Of a DNA stretch of 64,000 nucleotides, positions 63,787-64,000 are shown one piece after another. The notes under the pieces are model-generated. The model was not told the origin of the DNA. It searched no databases and worked only from the letters and a program-made list of their open reading frames with translations. How positions within the stretch are numbered: the first letter of the stretch is position 1; every line of letters starts with the position of its first letter. The position numbers and the translations under genes were made by a program. Source of the stretch: CAWIVH01 sp963839475 (GTDB taxonomy: Bacteria; Acidobacteriota; UBA6911); assembly GCA_963839475.1 (NCBI GenBank), contig CAWIVH010000001.1, positions 620,001-684,000 on the forward strand, read 5' to 3'.

Positions 63787-63897
63787 GTGAGCTAAGGCGG
63801 CCGGTATACGACAGGATGAGACGTCCAGTCTTGACAAAACGGTGATAAAATCGTGATCTTGCGCTGACAGGACTCAGATGCCCAAGATCGAGAATCC
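63787..63897 (+). repeat. Direct repeat copy B: promoter/start region of the intact regulator
   Basis: Holds the upstream region and first codons of the regulator at 63878 and matches copy A at 61339-61425. It includes TTGACA at 63831-63836, a possible -35 box, though no strong -10 box follows at 17 bases. The two copies flank the FG-GAP gene in the same orientation. Confidence 0.6.
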
Positions 63898-64000
63898 GAA
63901 CTATCGTTTTGGGGAATTTATCTTGGATGTTAGGGAGCGCCGGTTGACCGGCGGAGGACAGGATATCTATCTGCCGCCGAAGGTGTTCCAGACCCTCCTG
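63878..64000 (+). CDS. CadC-like winged-helix transcriptional regulator, N-terminal part
   Basis: Cut by the window end; 41 residues visible. YRFGEFILDVRERRLTGGG followed by DIYLPPKVFQTLL is the start of the Trans_reg_C (OmpR-type winged helix) domain as found in CadC-like one-component regulators, which in Acidobacteriota often continue with a membrane helix and TPR or WD40-like repeats. There is no receiver domain before it. A decayed copy of its start lies 2.5 kb upstream at 61404. What follows cannot be seen. Confidence 0.82.
   Translation, partial: MPKIENPNYRFGEFILDVRERRLTGGGQDIYLPPKVFQTLL

Noticed and set aside
1..64000. tRNA, rRNA, CRISPR array, IS element or prophage
   Set aside because: No clover-leaf sequence, repeat-spacer array, transposase or phage structural gene was recognised on reading the window.

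Overview
The window is bacterial chromosome (Gram-negative type, high GC, dense genes) and most likely comes from a member of the Acidobacteriota. This is inferred from the gene mix: squalene-hopene cyclase, a gluconate-2-dehydrogenase-like GMC system with multihaem cytochrome, DUF5916 and FadL outer-membrane proteins, UnbV/ASPIC FG-GAP proteins, CadC-like winged-helix regulators and a combined bc-cbb3 respiratory cluster. No rRNA, tRNA, CRISPR array, transposase or phage gene was seen.

Layout. 0-2.1 kb: end of an EmrA/EmrB multidrug efflux pair. 2.3-6 kb: a beta-helix lipoprotein and a DUF5916 outer-membrane protein. 6.2-8.7 kb: argA facing an M20 deacylase. 8.9-13.5 kb (minus): an oxidation operon of gluconate-DH subunit 3, GMC flavoprotein, nine-haem cytochrome c and an Ldh2-family dehydrogenase. 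13.7-18.5 kb (plus): exported GH2 exo-glucosaminidase-like enzyme, exported FAH-family protein and a Tat-type alpha/beta hydrolase. 18.5-21.4 kb: hybrid histidine kinase with a solute-binding sensor domain.

21.4-34.6 kb (minus) is the most coherent system: ccoS, Rieske, cytochrome b (frameshifted), heptahaem cytochrome c, ccoN, ccoO, two small membrane proteins, a GltD-like flavo-FeS oxidoreductase, a SafE-like membrane protein, ccoG, a 54-residue membrane protein and ccoI. It encodes a quinol-oxidising bc-type complex next to a cbb3-type oxidase and its copper/assembly factors, but no dihaem CcoP. A membrane-anchored HTH regulator is divergent from it. The heptahaem protein could bridge bc and oxidase modules.

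34.9-48.6 kb is mixed: HTH regulator, squalene-hopene cyclase, HAD phosphatase, aldo/keto reductase, DUF2461, a small DUF1059 gene, FadL, AHSA1, UnbV, MFS exporter and M3 peptidase. 49-53.5 kb (plus) is a four-gene sugar-nucleotide cassette: GDP-mannose-3,5-epimerase-like protein, GHMP kinase, tandem-domain nucleotidyltransferase and phosphohexomutase. 53.5-64 kb looks accessory: a 2258-residue secreted multidomain protein with a gingipain-type C25 cysteine peptidase domain, a predicted pseudokinase, an FG-GAP repeat protein whose last repeat is broken at a decayed copy of a regulator start, and the intact 5' end of that regulator type at the window edge.
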